The notes below the pieces were generated by a model. That model saw only the letters and a program-made list of their open reading frames with translations, did not search any database and was not told the origin of the DNA. A DNA stretch of 64,000 nucleotides, from NCBI GenBank assembly GCA_015680685.1, contig MNCI01033650.1:906596-970595 (forward strand), in the 5' to 3' direction. The DNA is from Gnetum montanum (lineage: Eukaryota > Streptophyta > Gnetopsida > Gnetales > Gnetaceae). This document shows, in pieces, positions 11,785-23,186 of this stretch (positions are counted from its first letter, which is position 1; each line of letters starts with the position of its first letter). Both the position numbers and the translations under genes were made by a program.

Positions 11785-12160
11785 ATAGGCATGTCATTCT
11801 AAGACCATGTGAATACTTTGATGTTGTCTTGAAGGACTTTGGATACATCCTTTAGCATTTTTTCATCTAGGAGGGAACTTAGTTTTAGTCTTTTTGTTTC
11901 CCCTCTGGATGTCGTTACTGGTGTTTCGATGAGAGGGTCCTCGGTCACATCCCCAGCCTCTAAGTCTAAGGCTTAGACCAAGTGTTCGGGCCAATCTAGG
12001 AATGTTTCAAAAGATACTACAGTGTTATCGATAGATGAATCCCAGTCTATTGACTCTAAGTTTGGATATCTTGCAAGCTTGCCATGAGGACCTGTCAATG
12101 TTAGAAGTGTAGATCATGCTACATGGCCATCTTGTTCAACTTGCCACAATAAGAGAAGCC
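11785..12160 (-). pseudogene. pol: Pol N-terminal segment of R4
   Basis: Minus-strand coding similarity to the start of pol in R5 (60110-59628) and R6 (from 32640) is clear at DNA level, for example around GAGGGTCCTCGGTCACATCC (11934-11953). It encodes the region leading to the KLSSLL block upstream of the RT domain. RT itself is missing because R3 interrupts the gene. Stops are present. Confidence 0.6.
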
Positions 12161-12620
12161 CGGTCAAGTGATACTTGTTTGTATCTATAGTGCATAATAA
12201 TGAATACTTGCAAAGCAATAATGAAACATGCAATGATCATCAAATATTCGGCCAAGTTTGCAAGTTATCAATTTGAGGTCCTGACAGACCGTGAGCAGGT
12301 TTGAACATGTAAGAGATATTGACTTTGCAAGTTTAAGGTCATGGTGGATTGTTAACAAGTGAACGTGGTAGAGGCTACTAGTTTAAGGTCTATGCAGACC
12401 ACTAATGAGTAGGCTTTGTGAAACATCACTAGTTTAAGGTCTTTGCAGACCGTGGTAGATACTATTAAAAAATGTTACTAGTTTAAGGTCTTTGTGGACT
12501 GTGGTAGGTACTGTTGCAAAATGTTACTAGTTTAAGGTCTTTCTAGACCGTGGTGTGTTCCAAAATGTCGCTAGTTTAAGATCTTCTTGGACCATTAATA
12601 GGTAGCATAAGCTTCATAAA
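12161..12620 (-). repeat. Array c of R4 (between the antisense promoter and pol)
   Basis: Seven or so units of 45-60 bp, each with TAGTTTAAGGTCTTTGCAG followed by ACC. Every unit contains GGTC and GACC as an inverted repeat. On the gag-pol sense (minus) strand it reads as GGTC then GACC then TTAAACTAG. The same array occurs at 32085-32560 in R6 and 60180-60700 in R5. Confidence 0.75.
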
Positions 12621-12782
12621 GGTAAGTTGCTAATTTTGGGTGGGAAAATTTTTTCAATTGGGCCCCACCTGCAGACAATGGTGTTATGCTAGAGTGAAAT
12701 TATGGCATGAAAGTGTTACACTATACAGGCATCCCACCTTACTTGGGGTGCAAAAATGGCAAGTTATTTTCACTGTGTTGGC

Positions 12783-12790
12783 TATAAATA
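12783..12790 (+). promoter_or_regulatory. TATA box of the antisense accessory gene in R4
   Basis: GGCTATAAATAGGGGTTTA is a strong TATA motif followed about 40 bp later by a block (GAGCATAGAGCCCACAT) also found after the TATA motifs in R5 (60862) and R6 (31910, minus). It points along the plus strand, opposite to R4 gag-pol, into the accessory gene. It is not part of an LTR. Confidence 0.65.
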
Positions 12791-12922
12791 GGGGTTTACC
12801 CCTGGTAAACTTATCATTTTCATTGTTAGAGCATAGAGCCCACATCTAGAGCATAGTGTAATTGTGTCAAGAGAAAGAAAAACAATGTAGCATAGCAGCT
12901 AACTGCATGCACGAGTGAAGCA

Positions 12923-15900
12923 ATGACACCTAAAGGAAAACGTAAGCACTGAGGACTTCTTAAGGTAGATGAAATCAAGGACACTTTGGGGTGCCTGACC
13001 CAGGCATGCATTGAAGTACGCAAGGAGGCTCCATTTTTACGGTAAGTTATTGCACTACCTTTATTTTTTTTAGACTTCTGCAATCGTTATTGTTGAAATC
13101 CGCATCTTTTGCCATCGTTTTGATCGTTGTTTTGGCCTCTACACTGCCATTGTTGCTAGTTGGCCACAGTAGCTATACGAATGTTATGCTATAGCTGCAT
13201 GTGGTATCACCTTCACTACTATTGTTGTGACTACCTTGTCATGGGGGTTTAGGCAAATTTGACAGCTTAGCGCATGGCTAGTGTAGTGCACCACCCTCAG
13301 GAGGGTTTGGCCATCTATGCGATTTGATAGATGAGACGTGTGTTTATTGTAGTATAGATTGAATTATTTTGTATAGTCAAATTATTGTTGGGATGGTTGT
13401 AGCACAGTGAGCTCTTGCTTTTTTGCACTTTGTAGTGCTTTTATTATGGTATGCTTGTATGTTAGAATGTCTTTAGATTCATTGCTTTGCTACGTTGTTG
13501 AATCTGCAATATTGCTACATTGCTTAATTTTTTTTGTTGATTTTTCCATGTTGCTACACTTTCCATAGTAATGGGTTAATTATGTCGTTGTATGGCTACA
13601 TATCTGCCTATTATTTGCTACATTACATGTCATCTAAGTGTTGTTGCACTATGTGAAGTTTGATGACCATGCTATGCTGCAAGGTTTGCTTTGTTGTTGT
13701 TTGTTTGCATTGTGTTTGTTACTCTTTTTTTTTTATTTTTTGACTGATGAAATCACGCTACGCTACATACGATGAAAATGTAATGCTACACTACACATAA
13801 TCAGAGGGTTATACTATGCTACGTGTAAACTTTGCTCATTCATTGTGCTAACGTTTGGTTCTTCATTATGCAAGATCATGTTCAAACCCATTTTGATTGT
13901 CTTAGAGATCGTAGGAGTCCTATGCTGCCTTAGAGAACCAGTGGCCAATGTTCCTCCTCCCCACACATGTGTGGAGTAGTAGGAAATCTAGTTTTGGGAG
14001 GGTGCACGGTACTTCCTACAGTTCCTTCTCCAGCATTTTAGTGTGATCATCTAGTCACACTTGTCTGTGGAGACAGCAGCTACGATCATAGAAACCCTAT
14101 TTCCTAGGGAAAATTTGGGTATTCTGAAATTTTTGACTGATGGGTCAATTGGGGGCAAGCAGGCAAAAGGTTCCAACCAGCATCTAAAAAGCCTAAGACG
14201 CTTAAGCTAGATTTTGGAAATGCCTAAGTATAAGTGCTACCACTTATACAACACATTGTTTGTTGCCTGTCACATGGGCACCTACTTTCAGAACCCACCT
14301 AGAACCGTTTATTTTTCTGGTGGGTGAGTTCTATGAAGGTATCTTTTCATGTAATCCATGCTATGCTAGACAGGTATTAATAGTGTATTTATGCATTTTT
14401 GTGTGTGTTACTAGGTTTTTTATTGATAAAAGTGATCTCCATGGTGACAGCGACACCTTGGCATTGGCACAGATGGCCCTGCGAGAGTTTTCCTCCAGTG
14501 GGAATGTGTGTGTCGACGTGATAGGACAATTTGTGGGTGAGTTTAGAACCTATCTAACCTGGTATTACCAATTTTATGGGAAGTGTAAAGAACCTGGATG
14601 GTTGGATAGAGAATGGGCCTCCCTCAAGGCACTCATTGTCAAAGATGTTTTGGTGGATCTTCGACCATTTTCCATGTCGTTTAAACCTGGTACACTAAAT
14701 TTTAAATTCACTGTTAAATGTTCAAATTATTTTTACCTTGTGCTAATCCTCTTCCTTTTTTTTATTTTTTTATGAATCATTTTAGTGGCAAAGAAATCCT
14801 AGGAGGTGAGTGTGATTACCTCTAGGCACAACAAAACCAACCTCTTCTCTAGGTACGGGGAGGTGGAGGAGACCTAGTGCTGGCTTTGCAATGGGGCCTC
14901 AACCACACTGGTCCATAACCTTCAAGAGGCTGGGCTTATGGATGTGTTTTTGGCTATTAACCCAAGTGTCCCACCTACCAAGATGCTTTCCCTAGTCGAC
15001 TCCTTCTCCAAAAACAAAGACCACTTCCACACACGTATTCATGGTGTGCGTGTAGTATTTGATGTCAATGATCAATTGTTCTCTAATCTTTTTAGTGTTC
15101 CTTCTGATGGTCTCCTTATGTGAGAAAAATCTAAAAAGGATGCACATAATCAGGAGGACATCGAGGAGTGGCTAGGGGCTACAAAGGATTAAAAGGGAAT
15201 TTATATGTAGAAATCCAGGCTATGGGTGGCCAAAACGTTTTACCCTATCTTCCATGCCCATGCCTTTCCCAAGCTGCTATCCTAAGGAAAAATCATTGGG
15301 ATTAAGTAGGCTCAGATAATAAGAGATTTCATGGAAGAAGGAACTTGTTACAACTAGGCCAGGCATCTTTTTAGAGGCATGCAAGTTGAAATGGTCAAGC
15401 TTCGCCGGAAGCTCAAGTCCCATTTCAATGTGCACCATGCCTGTTTCATAGCCTACTTACAACATTTTGCAGAATTCTTGGTAGTCTGTGAGAATGGGTT
15501 CTGGGTACTACAAGATCATAACCAGATTTCCAAACTTTGGATTTGCCAACTCTTTTGTACCACCTGATCTGAGGATCCTCCAGAAGCTATCAAGAAATTG
15601 TTCTTGATGATGATGAGGGATCGGGTGGCACGCAAATTTCGGGGCAAAGACAGTGTGGGAGAGGCATCCCCCATTACCACTGGTAGTGTGAAAAAAGGGA
15701 AATGCCTCATTGCAAAGATGATGATGATGAAATTGCAATGCAAGAGGTCTCTTTCGGTTGAGGAACCTCCCCGCACAGATGAAGGAAGAGGGAAGAAGTT
15801 GTAACTCAAACTTCGTAGAGTGCAACCTCCCGATTGGTGAGTTATTTTTTTGGTTTTTTTGATTTGTGGTTTTTGGTTTGCTTTTACGTTTGCTACGCTA

Positions 15901-17440
15901 TGTTATGCTAGGTAGCGTAGCATAGCATAGCAACTATTCTAGGTTGATGTTATCTACTTATTGCGATTACGCTTTGTCAGCTAAGGAAGAAGAGGAAGAA
16001 GGAGGAGAAGAGGTAACAGCCCGTACTATGGGGGCAACAGGCAAAAACGCAGATGTTTTGGCTATAGAGGAGGGGGCGCGACCAATGAAAAAGGGGCCCA
16101 TGATATAGAAGGAAGGACCTTGGTTGGTGAAGAGGAGGTCTCCATCGATGAAGAGGAGGCCCCTGTCAACAAAGAAAAGGGCCCAACCAATGGTGAAGAG
16201 GCCCCTGGCAACCAAGAAAAGGCCCTTATTGATGACCTTTTTGCAGAGAGTAGCTCAGTGCCAAAGGGACACATGAGCATCAAGGATGTTACTATGCTAT
16301 TGGATTAGCTAGAAGGAGAGGGGTTCCATTTCGATGTTGGTGAGTTTGACCACATATTTGACAATGTACCGATGGGAGACTCACCCACTATCACCCCTGA
16401 GGGTTTGCTAGGTAGGAGCTTGACACTATCATTTGCGCTATTCATCAGCCCTATTATGGTTCTCTCCACTTTAGCTAACATTTCTTTACCATGCAGTTCA
16501 CACACCATTGACACCTTCGACCTGTCCTCGATTTTCTTGCGACCATGGGTCGAGACCCTTGACAAATTTACTTTCATGGAAGGGGTGGTTGATGACATGA
16601 TCGACTATTTGAGGTTGGTCAACCTAGAAGTGGGTAAGTTAAAGTGCTATGCTAGACTCTGAGTTGTTGTTACATTCACCATGCCACTATGACTGATGCA
16701 TTTCTTTATGTGCAGTTGGCAGCCTCTTGTCTCAAGTGGGATCCTAAATGAATGGTCAAGGTCAACATCATGCCTGAATTCCCATCGAAGGTGACAAAGG
16801 TACCTCGTCATGTATACGACGAGGAAAGCCAATGTGTTTTGTACTTAGCATGCTCCATGTGGGAATGCAGGTGCATGAACAAAGACCTCTAGAAATGGGT
16901 TCAGAGACTTGAGAAGGAGAAGGCCAACTTGATCGCCAAGGTAGGAGATCTTCTTTCAAGGAATGAATTCTTGTTGGGCCGAGATACCAACAATGGTAGT
17001 TGGTGCATGGCCGTCATTGACTACGCAAGTATTGAATGGCCGTGTGACCCAACAACGAGGCCACTCATGAGATAATAGAGAAATGCATGCAAATGGACTT
17101 GTTAGCCTAGAAGAACCAAGACTGGAAAGATTACAGTGCCAAGGTTTACGAGTGGGGGTAGGCACAGAAAATCATAAGCAAATGTATAAGCTAGAATGTT
17201 CCACCTACCATAACCTATATACGGATGCCTCAGTCAAGTTGCATACCTACAAGGAATTCATCGACATTATTGGTTCTTCTGGGGCTTATGACAAGTTCAT
17301 GCAATAGGTGATAGTGAGCGAATCTCTCGAAAAGGAAGTGACCTTCCCCACGGGTGAAACTGCCATTGCCACCTTTTCTCCAGGACCTCCAAGGTGGACA
17401 TCCATAGAGAAGAAAAAAATGGTCATAACGTAGTAGCTGA
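12923..17440 (+). pseudogene. Antisense spliced accessory gene, R4 copy
   Basis: I do not recognise the product. Exons inferred by comparing three copies: 1, 12923-13039; 2, about 13875-14323; 3, 14415-14689; 4, 14786-15836; 5, 15981-16339; 6, 16497-16633; 7, from about 16716 to near 17440. Introns 1, 2, 4, 5 and 6 start GTAAGT or GTGAGT. Exon 4 carries HGVRVVFDVNDQLFSNLF, then EEWLGATKD, FYPIFHAHAFPKLL and FNVHHACFIAYLQHFAEF, aligning residue by residue with R5 and R6. Exon 5 is acidic and has repeated EEAP and NKEKGP units. Exon 7 has a heptad-like stretch (LEKEKANLIAKVGDLLSRN). It lies opposite to gag-pol, between protease and RT. Several in-frame stops make this copy a pseudogene. A distant relation to plant transposon-associated proteins is possible but untested. 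Confidence 0.65.
15885..15935. repeat. LTR-like palindrome inside intron 4 of the accessory gene (R4)
   Basis: TTTGCTACGCTATGTTATGC followed by TAGGTAGCGTAGCATAGC forms an imperfect inverted repeat of the same class as those in the LTRs. The intron 4 copy in R5 has a comparable structure at 63660-63705. Confidence 0.55.
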
Positions 17441-17619
17441 CCATTTTATTTGAATCCAAAGAATTTTACAAACATTATTAATTTGTAATTGATAAAATAA
17501 AATACGAGGAGATTGATTTTGCTTATGTGTTATGTGTTACATCTATTTTTATTTTATTCTATTTTATTTTTATTTATGAATTAAATTCACTAGAAGCATC
17601 TCATTTTAGTTTTAGGACA
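17441..17619. other. AT-rich spacer after the accessory gene in R4
   Basis: AT-rich sequence with TTTATTTTATTC-type runs between the last exon and array b. It probably contains the 3' end of the accessory transcript; no single poly(A) signal stands out. Confidence 0.35.
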
Positions 17620-17775
17620 TCTCGGGCCATAATGGTAGTTTAAGGCCATTCCGGGCCATCGCTAGTTTTAGGCCATTTTGGGCCATTGGTAGTTTTAAGC
17701 CATTTCAGGCTATTGGATGATGATAAGGTAAAATTCTGCCAATTTTAGGCCTTAATGGGCCATAGTGTGAAGTAA
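17620..17775 (-). repeat. Array b of R4 (between protease and the accessory gene)
   Basis: Four or five units of about 33 bp of the form TAGTTTTAGGCCATTTTGG then GCC. GGCC occurs twice in each unit, so each can fold on itself. The same class is at 27050-27230 in R6 and 51258-51435 in R7. Confidence 0.7.
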
Positions 17776-17915
17776 ACAATGGATGTTATGCAAACGGTTT
17801 TAAGAATAAGTTAGACACTTGAATGTGAAGTGAAGATGAAACAAATGCATAATAAGCATTAATTGGGTAAGGAGTAGTGGAGTGGTTACACTACATGAGT
17901 AATGATCATCCTCGC

Positions 17916-18235
17916 AACTACTTTTTAACCCATCATGGGCTTGGTGATGCATAAGGCTGAGAGTCTTTGTTGCGGTATTCTTCTACGTCGTCGTCTACCG
18001 CTTGAAAAGGCAATTCGGCCCATGTAGTTTCATTTTTTGAGCTAGTGTCTTGGGCTGACTCATCTACCAAACAAGTCACTTCAGTGAAGATAGGTACTTC
18101 GTTCTTAGAGGTTATGACCTCTAAACCTTGCTCCATATCAACATTATTTATTGCCTGGGTTGCCACATCAAGTTCTAGAGCTCCGTAAAGATGTCTTGCC
18201 GCTTCTATACCAATGTTGCACAACTAACGCTATTA
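17916..18235 (-). pseudogene. Protease C-terminal tail of R4
   Basis: The minus-strand peptide with EQGLEVITSKNEV and then WAELPFQAVDDD aligns with EHGSEVITSKNEV and WTKFPFQVGGDD in R6 (26770-26930). It follows the catalytic protease domain in these elements. The catalytic part is absent; homology stops near 18190-18235. Confidence 0.65.
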
Positions 18236-18337
18236 AACATATTGGCGTAGCGTAATTTGATACTTTCTATGTTGTGCTACGCTATGTAGTGTAGCGTAGT
18301 GTAGCTACTGGTCTTAGCTAAAAGTTGTGTTGGAGTT
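18236..18337. other. Unexplained junction between R4 and R5
   Basis: About 100 bp with the palindrome-like GCTACGCTATGTAGTGTAGC. It resembles LTR interior sequence rather than the protease domain expected here. It may be a deletion scar or a fragment of another LTR. Confidence 0.35.
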
Positions 18338-18942
18338 TGTAGCGATCGAAAACATTGATGGCTGGAAATCACCGAGGGCTCGGTGGGCACGACAGTCTCG
18401 ACCCCATACTCGCGAGAGGGCCATGCTAGGTATGAGTGGATATGGGGCACCCTGAATGGTTTGGTTGATCAGATAGGGACTTAATTGACATCTATATAGC
18501 CTTTTGCAACATATAATTTGAAAATGGGAATGAAAGTGCGAAGTAATGTTGAAAATAAATAAGGTATAAAGTAATGTGAGATACAAAAATAAGTAGGAAA
18601 TAAAGTAAAATGTAGTTAGAAAAGTGCACCACTTCGAAGCTACAAGCTTGCTCTATCAAGATGGGTACAGTCAATTGCATAATGTTGGGAAGTGAAGAAA
18701 TCCCAAGAGTAACCAGGACATGTAGAGCAAAGCTATTGTGTGCTTGGGCATGGAATTGGGAGTTGACAATGTGAAACTTCTACCAAGTTGGTAGAAAGGG
18801 AGATAGAACAAAATGCCAGCTAAAAATGCTAATTGTTTGCAGTGTCAAATAGAAAGCTTACAGTGCTCAATGCTCAATGTTACAATGCTTTTTTTAGAAC
18901 ATCTAGAGATAGTCCAACCCTTTGAGCACTACTCATCGGGGT

Positions 18943-18950
18943 ATTTATAG
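18943..18950 (-). promoter_or_regulatory. TATA box of the R5 LTR
   Basis: TATAAATA on the minus strand within CCCTATAAATACCCC, at the same position as in the R3 and R6 LTRs. Confidence 0.6.
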
Positions 18951-19254
18951 GGTTAAAGGGCACGCGAAGGGGGTGGTTTGGATGCCACATGCCCTGGGCC
19001 CATGTTGACTTGCTGGCACCGCACGTGCCATGTATGACTATTGGATGTGCATGACCATTGTAATGCGAGTCTCCTATGCCATAATTGTGAGCCTGCCACA
19101 TCGTAATTGCACCGTTAGCATCTTGAGACATGTGCCAATGGTCCAATTAGGTGAAGTGCATTGATGTCGCATAACCACCTGCATGCTTTGCTATGCTTTG
19201 TGGTGCAGCATGCTTGGCATAACATCTTATCATGCATTCTGCTACATGTGTGTT

Positions 19255-19635
19255 GCATGCTTGCTACGCTATGCTATGCTACATAGCGTAGCGACTAGCC
19301 TTAGTTGTGAAAACTTTACCAATGTACAAAATTTTCTTCCTGTGTTGCGAGACTAGAAAACTTGTTGATTTTTCCCTTTGAGTTGTCTTCTATCTCTTCC
19401 GCATGATTGCTACGCCTCACTGCCCCATGTAGCTTAGCGTAGCGTAGTAGCAGACATGGTCCGCTGCTTCTTGAAGGAAAGGGACATTGTTGAAGGACTT
19501 GAAGTTGGGCGATGGAGCTGGTTGTATAGCTGTTGCCATGCTACGCTACGCTACATAGTGTAGCATAGCATGGCACTTTGTTCTACAATTGTTTTCTAAA
19601 GCTTGCTACACTACATAACGGGGCGTAGCATAGTG
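19255..19635. repeat. Palindrome cluster in the R5 LTR
   Basis: Four inverted repeats of the GCTACGCTATGC type, at about 19262-19292, 19408-19450, 19540-19575 and 19607-19640. They match the class and placement seen in R3 and R6. Confidence 0.6.
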
Positions 19636-19916
19636 TAGTAGACTTCATGACTTAGAAAACTTGCTAAACTATTTCATGCATTCTGAGTGCTGCTGTCAAC
19701 TCTACACAGTGTTTTTGAGTAGGCTGTCAACTAGGAAAACTACTTAAGTAGACAGGCAGGATGATTCGTAGAGCCTATTTACACCTAAAGTAGAAAACTT
19801 TCTGAACTAGCCATCCTGAATTCAGGGCGTTCTCCTCCCGAAGAACTATTATGGTGTTGCATGAATTATAAGGCCCGGTAAAGCGAGAATGACTTCAAAT
19901 TTCTTGGGGTGTTTCA

Positions 19917-20923
19917 ATGGTCCCTCTTTGTTGACATCTAGAGAATGTGCTCAAAAGATGCTGACAAAGAATATGAAACACCGTAGCAGGCAAAATGTCG
20001 AGGTTGTCGCTTGGTGATTGTCGAGACGTCGCTTGTCTACACTTGAGAGTGTTGCATTGGTTTTGTAGAGGTTAAGGCAGAGAGAAAAGATGATGTTTAG
20101 TAGAGTCCCTCATCGGAGTGCTCATGAGGGGCTCATTCGCATTTTCATCTTTGGCTAGTGCTATTTTGCAACCTCTTGTAGGATAGGTGTTTCCTTCGTA
20201 GGATGAGTTGTGTTACATCCGTGAAAGGTTTTGACCTGCCTACAGATACTTTCCATATGGTGAGTTGTGTTACGTAGGTCATGGAATTTGCACTCTGAAG
20301 TAGCTGAGCTAGCCAAGGCACTCGCTTCTCGACATGGTAGAATTTGTTGCTATCGTAAGCCATGCTCTCGGGGTCAAAGGTCTTGCTAGCTGCTAGTTTT
20401 GTTGGAGCTATTGGGCATCATTTTTGGTGTGCAATGTCAAAAGTAGGAAGGCTAGTAGTGGCCTTGGCAGTACCAGTGTGGAGGAGCTGGCCTCGAAGGT
20501 GCCAGGAGTTATTGTGAGTGTGGATGCTCTGGAATCCCTGCCAATCGGCATGCATTCTCAGTTTAGCTTTGGGATCAACTACCACATAGCTAAATGTTGT
20601 GCGAGCCGAGGCATTGGTAGGGGGCTGGAGAGTAACAATATCATGGCTGGACCATAATACTATTAGAACTCCAGCTATGGGAACTAGCCAAGGAACTACT
20701 ATTAGAGCGATGGGCCATGGCAATAGTAGGTTTGGAGGGAAGTGTAATCCCATACGACATCTCCAGAGGATCAGCATGATGCCAATGGTGGTAATGTTGC
20801 GTCTGTCTCGAACCATGCTCTCATTGCACCGTGAACTACATTCTGGAGCTATAGCATCCCACCCACACGTCAGCACCATGCATGCTCGTTTAATGTGTAT
20901 CTGGTGTTGATGCATGCTGGGGG
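19917..20923 (-). other. 3' untranslated tail of R5, left part
   Basis: It is the reverse complement of the R6 tail at about 36350-37341, including the inverted-repeat block around ATTGTGGCCTAGCCACAATA. It is interrupted at 20923 by R6 and resumes at 38961. No coding capacity is supported. Confidence 0.65.
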
Positions 20924-21199
20924 TAAAACATCCCAAAACATTCGTAGTCATTCTCGCTTCACCAAGCCTTGCAATTCATGCAGAACCATGACAGTTCTTC
21001 GGAAGGAGAATGCTCTGAATTTAGGTCAGCCAACTTGGCAAATTTTCTACTTTAGGTGTAAACAGGCTCTATAGGTCATCCTACTTGTCCACCTAAGTAG
21101 TGTGCTGAGCCAACAACTTGCTCAGAAATGGTGAACAAAGTCAACAACAGTGCTCAGGATGCACAAAATCATTTAGCAAGTTTTCTAAGTTACGAATTC

Positions 21200-21660
21200 T
21201 ACTATGCTATGCTATGCCCTACTATGTAGCGTAGCAAGCTTCAGAAAAAAATTGTAAAATGAAGTGCCATGCTACGCTACGCTAAGCAGCGTTGCGTAGC
21301 ATGGAAACAGCTATACAACCAGTTCCCTCGCTCAACTTCAAGACCTTGAACAATGTTCCTTTCTTTCAGGAAGCGGTAGACCATGTCTACTGCTATGCTA
21401 CGCTAAGCTACATGGTGCAGCGAGCTGTAGCAATCCTGCAAAAGATACAAAAGGTAGCTCCAAGAGTATAATCAGCAAGCTTGCGAGTCTCACAACACAG
21501 GAAGCAAAGTTTTCAAGTCGGCAAAGTTTTCACGACTAAGGCTAGTCACTACGCTACGCTACACTACGTAGTGTAGCATACCGTAGCAAGCATGCAACAC
21601 ACATATAGCAGAACATGTGACAAGGTGCTACGCTATGCTAAACATGCTATGCTACAAAGC
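21200..21660. repeat. Palindrome cluster in the R6 5' LTR
   Basis: Inverted repeats such as CATGCTACGCTACGCTAAGC followed by GCGTTGCGTAGCATGG lie around 21203-21232, 21269-21305, 21547-21585 and 21626-21665. The 3' LTR carries the same set at 37620-38070, with decay. Confidence 0.6.
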
Positions 21661-21904
21661 ACAGCAGGGCATGCGGGTGGTTGTGAGACATCAATGCACT
21701 TCACCTAATCGAACCGTTGGCACACGTCTCAAGATGTTGATGGCGTAATTATGGCATGGCAGGCTCACAGTTATGACATGGTAGGATTGCATTACAATAG
21801 TTATGCAAGTCCAATGATCATGCATGGCACGTGTAGCACAAGCAAGTCAACGTGGGCCCAAGGTACGTGGCGTCCAAACTGCCCCTTTCACGTGCCCTTG
21901 GTCC

Positions 21905-21912
21905 TATAAATA
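21905..21912 (+). promoter_or_regulatory. TATA box of the R6 5' LTR (start of gag-pol transcript)
   Basis: CCTATAAATACCCC is conserved in the 3' LTR at 38313-38320. It leaves about 600 bp of LTR downstream for the transcript start. Confidence 0.65.
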
Positions 21913-22555
21913 CCCCAACAAATAGCATTCAAAGGGTTCAAAAAATTTTCCTGATTCTTCGAATTTTCCTCTCTCTAGAATTTAAGTTCTCTTCCATGCA
22001 CAGTGTAACATCAAGCATTGTAAGATTTCTATTTAACTCTGCAAATAGTGAGCATTTGCAGCTAGCATTTTTTTTCCATCCCCTTTCTACCAGCTTGGTA
22101 GAATCCCTGCATTGTCAGCATCCAAGTCTGCGGCCAAGTGCACAACCTATTTCACTCTACATGCCCTGGTTACTCCCGGGATCTCTGCACTCTGCCACAC
22201 TATGCAATCCACTGTATCCGCCTTGATAGAGAAAACCTCTTAACTTCAAAGTGGTGCATTTTTCTAATTGCATTTTACTTTGTTTCCTGCTTATCATTGC
22301 ATTTTGTACTATTTTTTCTACTTTATTTACTTCCAAGCATTACTTTGCATTTTTGTCCCCATTTTCAAAACTATATGTTGCAAAAGGCTATATAGATACC
22401 GATTAAGTCCTTGTCTAATCAACCAGACCATTTAGGGTGCCTCGTATCTGCTCACACCTAGCACGGCCCTCCCGCGGGTACGGGGTCAAAACTATCGTGC
22501 CCGCTGACCCCTCAGTGTTTTTCATCTGCCAACATTTTCGATTTGTATAGTTTTC

Positions 22556-22574
22556 TGGTGCTATAAGGAGGGCC
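22556..22574 (+). other. Primer binding site of R6
   Basis: TGGTGCTATAAGGAGGGCC lies six bases after the LTR end. It matches the R7 site TGGCGCTAGAAGGAGGGCC except at two positions. I leave the tRNA unnamed. Confidence 0.65.
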
Positions 22575-22674
22575 TTTTGGTGCCTTTTTTGTGTGTCATA
22601 GTAGTTCTGTGATCCTTTTAGACCCTAATACGCATAAGAACAAATGTGACACCCTTTTGCGGTTGTTTGTGCTT

Positions 22675-23110
22675 TGTGCAGTGTAGATCAATCACCTCGA
22701 CGGTTCCTCGGGAGCCCTACATAACACAAGGCTTCCGATTTCCAGTTAACTAGCCTATCTTACGATAGTCTTGCATGTGTTTTGTACCTCATCTCATGTG
22801 GTATAGATCATTCGGTTTAATGGTCCCTCGAGGATCTTGTGAGACGCAAAGCCTTCTTGATCTCTAGTTAGCTTGCCTATCTTACGGTAATCTTGCATGT
22901 GTTCTGTACCTCATCTCGCATGGTACAGATCGGTCGCTTCAATGGTCCCTCAAGGATCCTATGAGACATAAAGCCTTCTTGATTGCTAGTTAGCTTGCCT
23001 ATCTTATGGTAGTCTTGCATGCATTCTATACCCTATCAAACGTGGTACAGACCAGTCACCTCGACAGTTCCTCCGGAATCCTATAAGATGTAAAGCCTTC
23101 TTTTTTGCTA
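22675..23110 (+). repeat. Leader tandem repeat of R6, period 120-122 bp
   Basis: About three and a half copies. Landmarks recur at 22685, 22805, 22927 and 23049 (AGATC, or AGACC in the last). Each unit includes GGTCCCTCGAGGATC-like and TAGCTTGCCTATCTTAC-like blocks. It lies between the primer site and gag, where packaging and dimerisation signals are usual; that role is inference. Confidence 0.75.
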
Positions 23111-23186
23111 TTTTATAGTTTCCTTTTTCTTTCACACTTTCTTGCATAACTTTTTATGATTTTTTTACATAACTAATTGCTTAACC

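Larger units (their letters stand above)
11785..18337 (-). mobile_element. R4: middle segment of a minus-strand Tat-like element
   Basis: Read on the minus strand it shows the end of protease (18235-17916), array b, a region holding an opposite-strand gene, array c and the first part of RT-pol, cut at 11785 by R3. On the right it is cut by R5, whose 3' LTR starts at 18338. No LTR of R4 lies in the window. It appears to be the oldest layer, because both R3 and R5 interrupt it. Confidence 0.7.
18338..19916 (-). repeat. 3' LTR of R5 (1579 bp)
   Basis: On the minus strand it starts TGAAACACCCCAAGAA at 19916 and ends TTTTCGATCGCTACA at 18338. The polypurine tract, reverse complement of ATGGTCCCTCTTTGTTGAC, lies at 19917-19935. 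It aligns along its length with the R6 LTRs. A TATA box lies at 18943-18950. Palindrome clusters are at about 19260-19630. Confidence 0.8.
20924..22549 (+). repeat. 5' LTR of R6 (1626 bp)
   Basis: It starts TAAAACATCCC, where the 3' copy has TGAAACACCCC, and ends TTTTCGATTTGTATA. The terminal TG and CA have both changed by transitions. It is followed by the primer site. Palindrome clusters occupy about 21200-21660, upstream of the TATA box. Confidence 0.8.

Noticed and set aside
14260-14775. Single ORF of 171 codons
   Set aside because: It reads across intron 2 and intron 3 of the accessory gene. The conserved peptide parts are only in the inferred exons.
22138-22395. Hydrophobic ORF in the R6 5' LTR
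   Set aside because: It is T-rich LTR sequence downstream of the TATA box, not kept in the R3 or R5 LTRs.
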